Positions 62,834-64,000 of a stretch of DNA of 64,000 nucleotides are shown here, in pieces. The notes under the pieces were generated by a model. The model saw nothing but the letters and a program-made list of their open reading frames with translations, was not told the origin of the DNA and made no database searches. Positions within the stretch are counted from its first letter, which is position 1, and each line of letters begins with the position of its first letter. The DNA lies in contig CAJNDS010002167.1 of assembly GCA_905221605.1 (NCBI GenBank), positions 1-64,000 on the forward strand. The letters run 5' to 3'. The DNA is from Symbiodinium natans. Its lineage: Eukaryota > Sar > Dinophyceae > Suessiales > Symbiodiniaceae. The position numbers and the translations under genes were made by a program.

Positions 62834-64000
62834 AGGGTTTAGTGTGTAGGTTTCAGGGTTTAGTGTTTTGTGTTTAGGGTTGAGTGTTAAGTTAAGGGTT
62901 TAGGGTCTAGGGTCAAGCGGCTCGGCTAAACCCCAAATAAAACCCTGAACTTTGAAGCCCTAACAGTAAGCATCTGAAACCCCGACGGGTTTTTGGTTTC
63001 AGGTTTAGATTTAGCAGGGCTCGAGGTTCCGGCTTTGGGGTTTACTGCTTAGGGTTTAGGGTTTAGTGTTCAGGGTTTCGTGTCTAATGTTTAGGGTTTA
63101 GTTTGAAATATGTAAGGTTTAGTTCTTGGGTTAAGTGCTTAAGTGTTTAGGGTTTCGTGCTAAGTGTTTGGGGTTTGTGCTAAGGGCTTAGTGTTAAGTT
63201 TTTAGGGCTAGTGTTTAGGGTTTAGTGTTAAAGGTTTCGGGTTTGGTTTTTAGGTTAAGGGGTTTAAGAGCTTTTACAAATTTGACTGATCTGGGGAAGG
63301 CACCGGGGCTTCCCCAGACCATTGACAACTTGAAAAATCCTTCTGTTTAGGGTTTAGGGTTTAGTTTTCAGGGTTTTGTGTGTAGGGTTTAGTGTGTAAT
63401 GTTTAGGGTTTAGTGTTTAGGGTGTAGTGTTTAAGTGTTCAGGGTTTAGTGTTTAGTAAGGGTTTAGTGCTTAAGTGTTTAGGGTTTCGTGTTCAGTGTT
63501 TGGGGTTCGTGCTAAAGGCTTAGTGTTAAGCTTTTAGGGTTAGTGTTTAGGGTCTAGTGCTGAGTGTTTAGGGTTCAGTGCTAAGCGTTTCGTTTTTTTT
63601 GGGTTGCAGGTTTTTAAGGATTTTTACTTGTGTTCAGGGTTTAGGTGTAGGGTTTCGTGTGTAATGTTTAGGGTTTAGGTTTTTAGGGTGTAGTCTTTAA
63701 GTGCTTAGGGTTTAGTGTTTAGGGTCTAGTGCTTAAGTGTTTAGGGTTTCATGTTAAGTGTTTGGGGTTTGTGCTAAGGGCTTAGTGTTAAGTTTTTGGG
63801 TTAGTGTTTAGGGTCTGGTGCTGAGTGTGTAGGGTTTAGTGTTAAGGGTTTCGGGTTTGTTTTTTTGGATTAAGGGTTTAAAGGATTTTTACTAGTGTTC
63901 AGGGTTTAGTGCGTAGGGTTTAGTGTGTAATGTTTAGGGTTTAGTTTTTAGGGTGTAGTCTTTAAGTGTTTAGGGTTTAGTGTAGGATTTTTACTAGTGT
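62834..64000. repeat. subtelomere-like TTTAGGG-derived array with ~266-bp higher-order period
   Basis: The region is built from TTTAGGG, TTTAGTG, TTAAGTG and GTTTCGGG variants. A longer phrase GTGTGTAATGTTTAGGG recurs at 63,392, 63,657 and 63,923, with a variant at 63,080. AGGATTTTTACTAGTGT recurs near 63,616, 63,884 and at the window edge. The higher-order unit is therefore about 266 bp. A short unrelated insert lies at ~63,265-63,340. Confidence 0.85.

Noticed and set aside
62834-64000. A true chromosome-end telomere
   Set aside because: The repeats are degenerate, with a ~266-bp higher-order period and inserts. A pure TTTAGGG run is absent.

Overview
The window looks like nuclear DNA of a dinoflagellate, most likely a Symbiodiniaceae-type genome. 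It has runs of the TTTAGGG telomere motif. It has a 14-nt exact relic of the dinoflagellate trans-spliced leader on the minus strand at 52,312-52,325. It carries LINE fragments of a kind I recall from Symbiodinium, and host exons that often follow an AG|G acceptor. No bacterial or organellar gene organisation is seen, and no tRNA or rRNA gene was recognised.

Most of the first 43 kb is nested mobile DNA. From the left there are a partial OTU-type protease gene, an interstitial TTTAGGG block, a frameshifted Merlin/IS1595-type transposase (1.0-2.4 kb), a satellite with a three-monomer higher-order repeat (2.44-3.53 kb), and small AT-rich tandem repeats. Then come at least three copies of one large, apparently undescribed retroposon family. 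Its gene encodes a protein of more than 2,300 residues with an alpha/beta-hydrolase-like N-terminal part, a complete Upf1-like SF1 helicase, a proline-rich linker and an unrecognised C-terminal region. A long 3' region follows, with repeated hairpin modules, a conserved ~50-bp 3' end and a poly(A) tail. Copy D (4.39-10.37 kb, minus) is decayed and contains two internal inversions. Copy BC (10.6 to about 40.1 kb, minus) is an older copy split by two insertions. Copy A (23,984-33,414, plus) is almost intact and sits inside BC, flanked by a perfect 20-bp target-site duplication. Removing A and one duplicate restores the BC reading frame.

The second insertion in BC is a 10-kb Ty1/copia element (11,223-21,228) with 536-bp LTRs that differ at 5 positions, a 5-bp target duplication, a tRNA-iMet-like primer-binding site, gag and pol. 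It also has an extra 564-codon ORF with a zinc finger overlapping pol in another frame, and an unusual C-terminal extension after RNase H.

Right of the nested block, 41-54 kb is mostly sparse. It contains a 265-codon unknown ORF, a family 3'-end relic, fragments of non-LTR retrotransposons (two reverse transcriptases and a restriction-like endonuclease) and microsatellites. At 54.1-58.7 kb there are exons of ankyrin-repeat genes on the plus strand. The last 5 kb is repeat territory: degenerate TTTAGGG-like sequence, a divergent tandem array, a 49-bp hairpin satellite that reverses orientation near its left end, and a 1.2-kb subtelomere-like TTTAGGG-derived array with a ~266-bp higher-order period.

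The main biological reading is that one helicase-hydrolase transcript has been copied into the genome repeatedly by target-primed retroposition, with poly(A) tails, 5' truncation and a 20-bp duplication. Mobilisation by a LINE in trans is an inference. No reverse transcriptase was recognised in the family itself.
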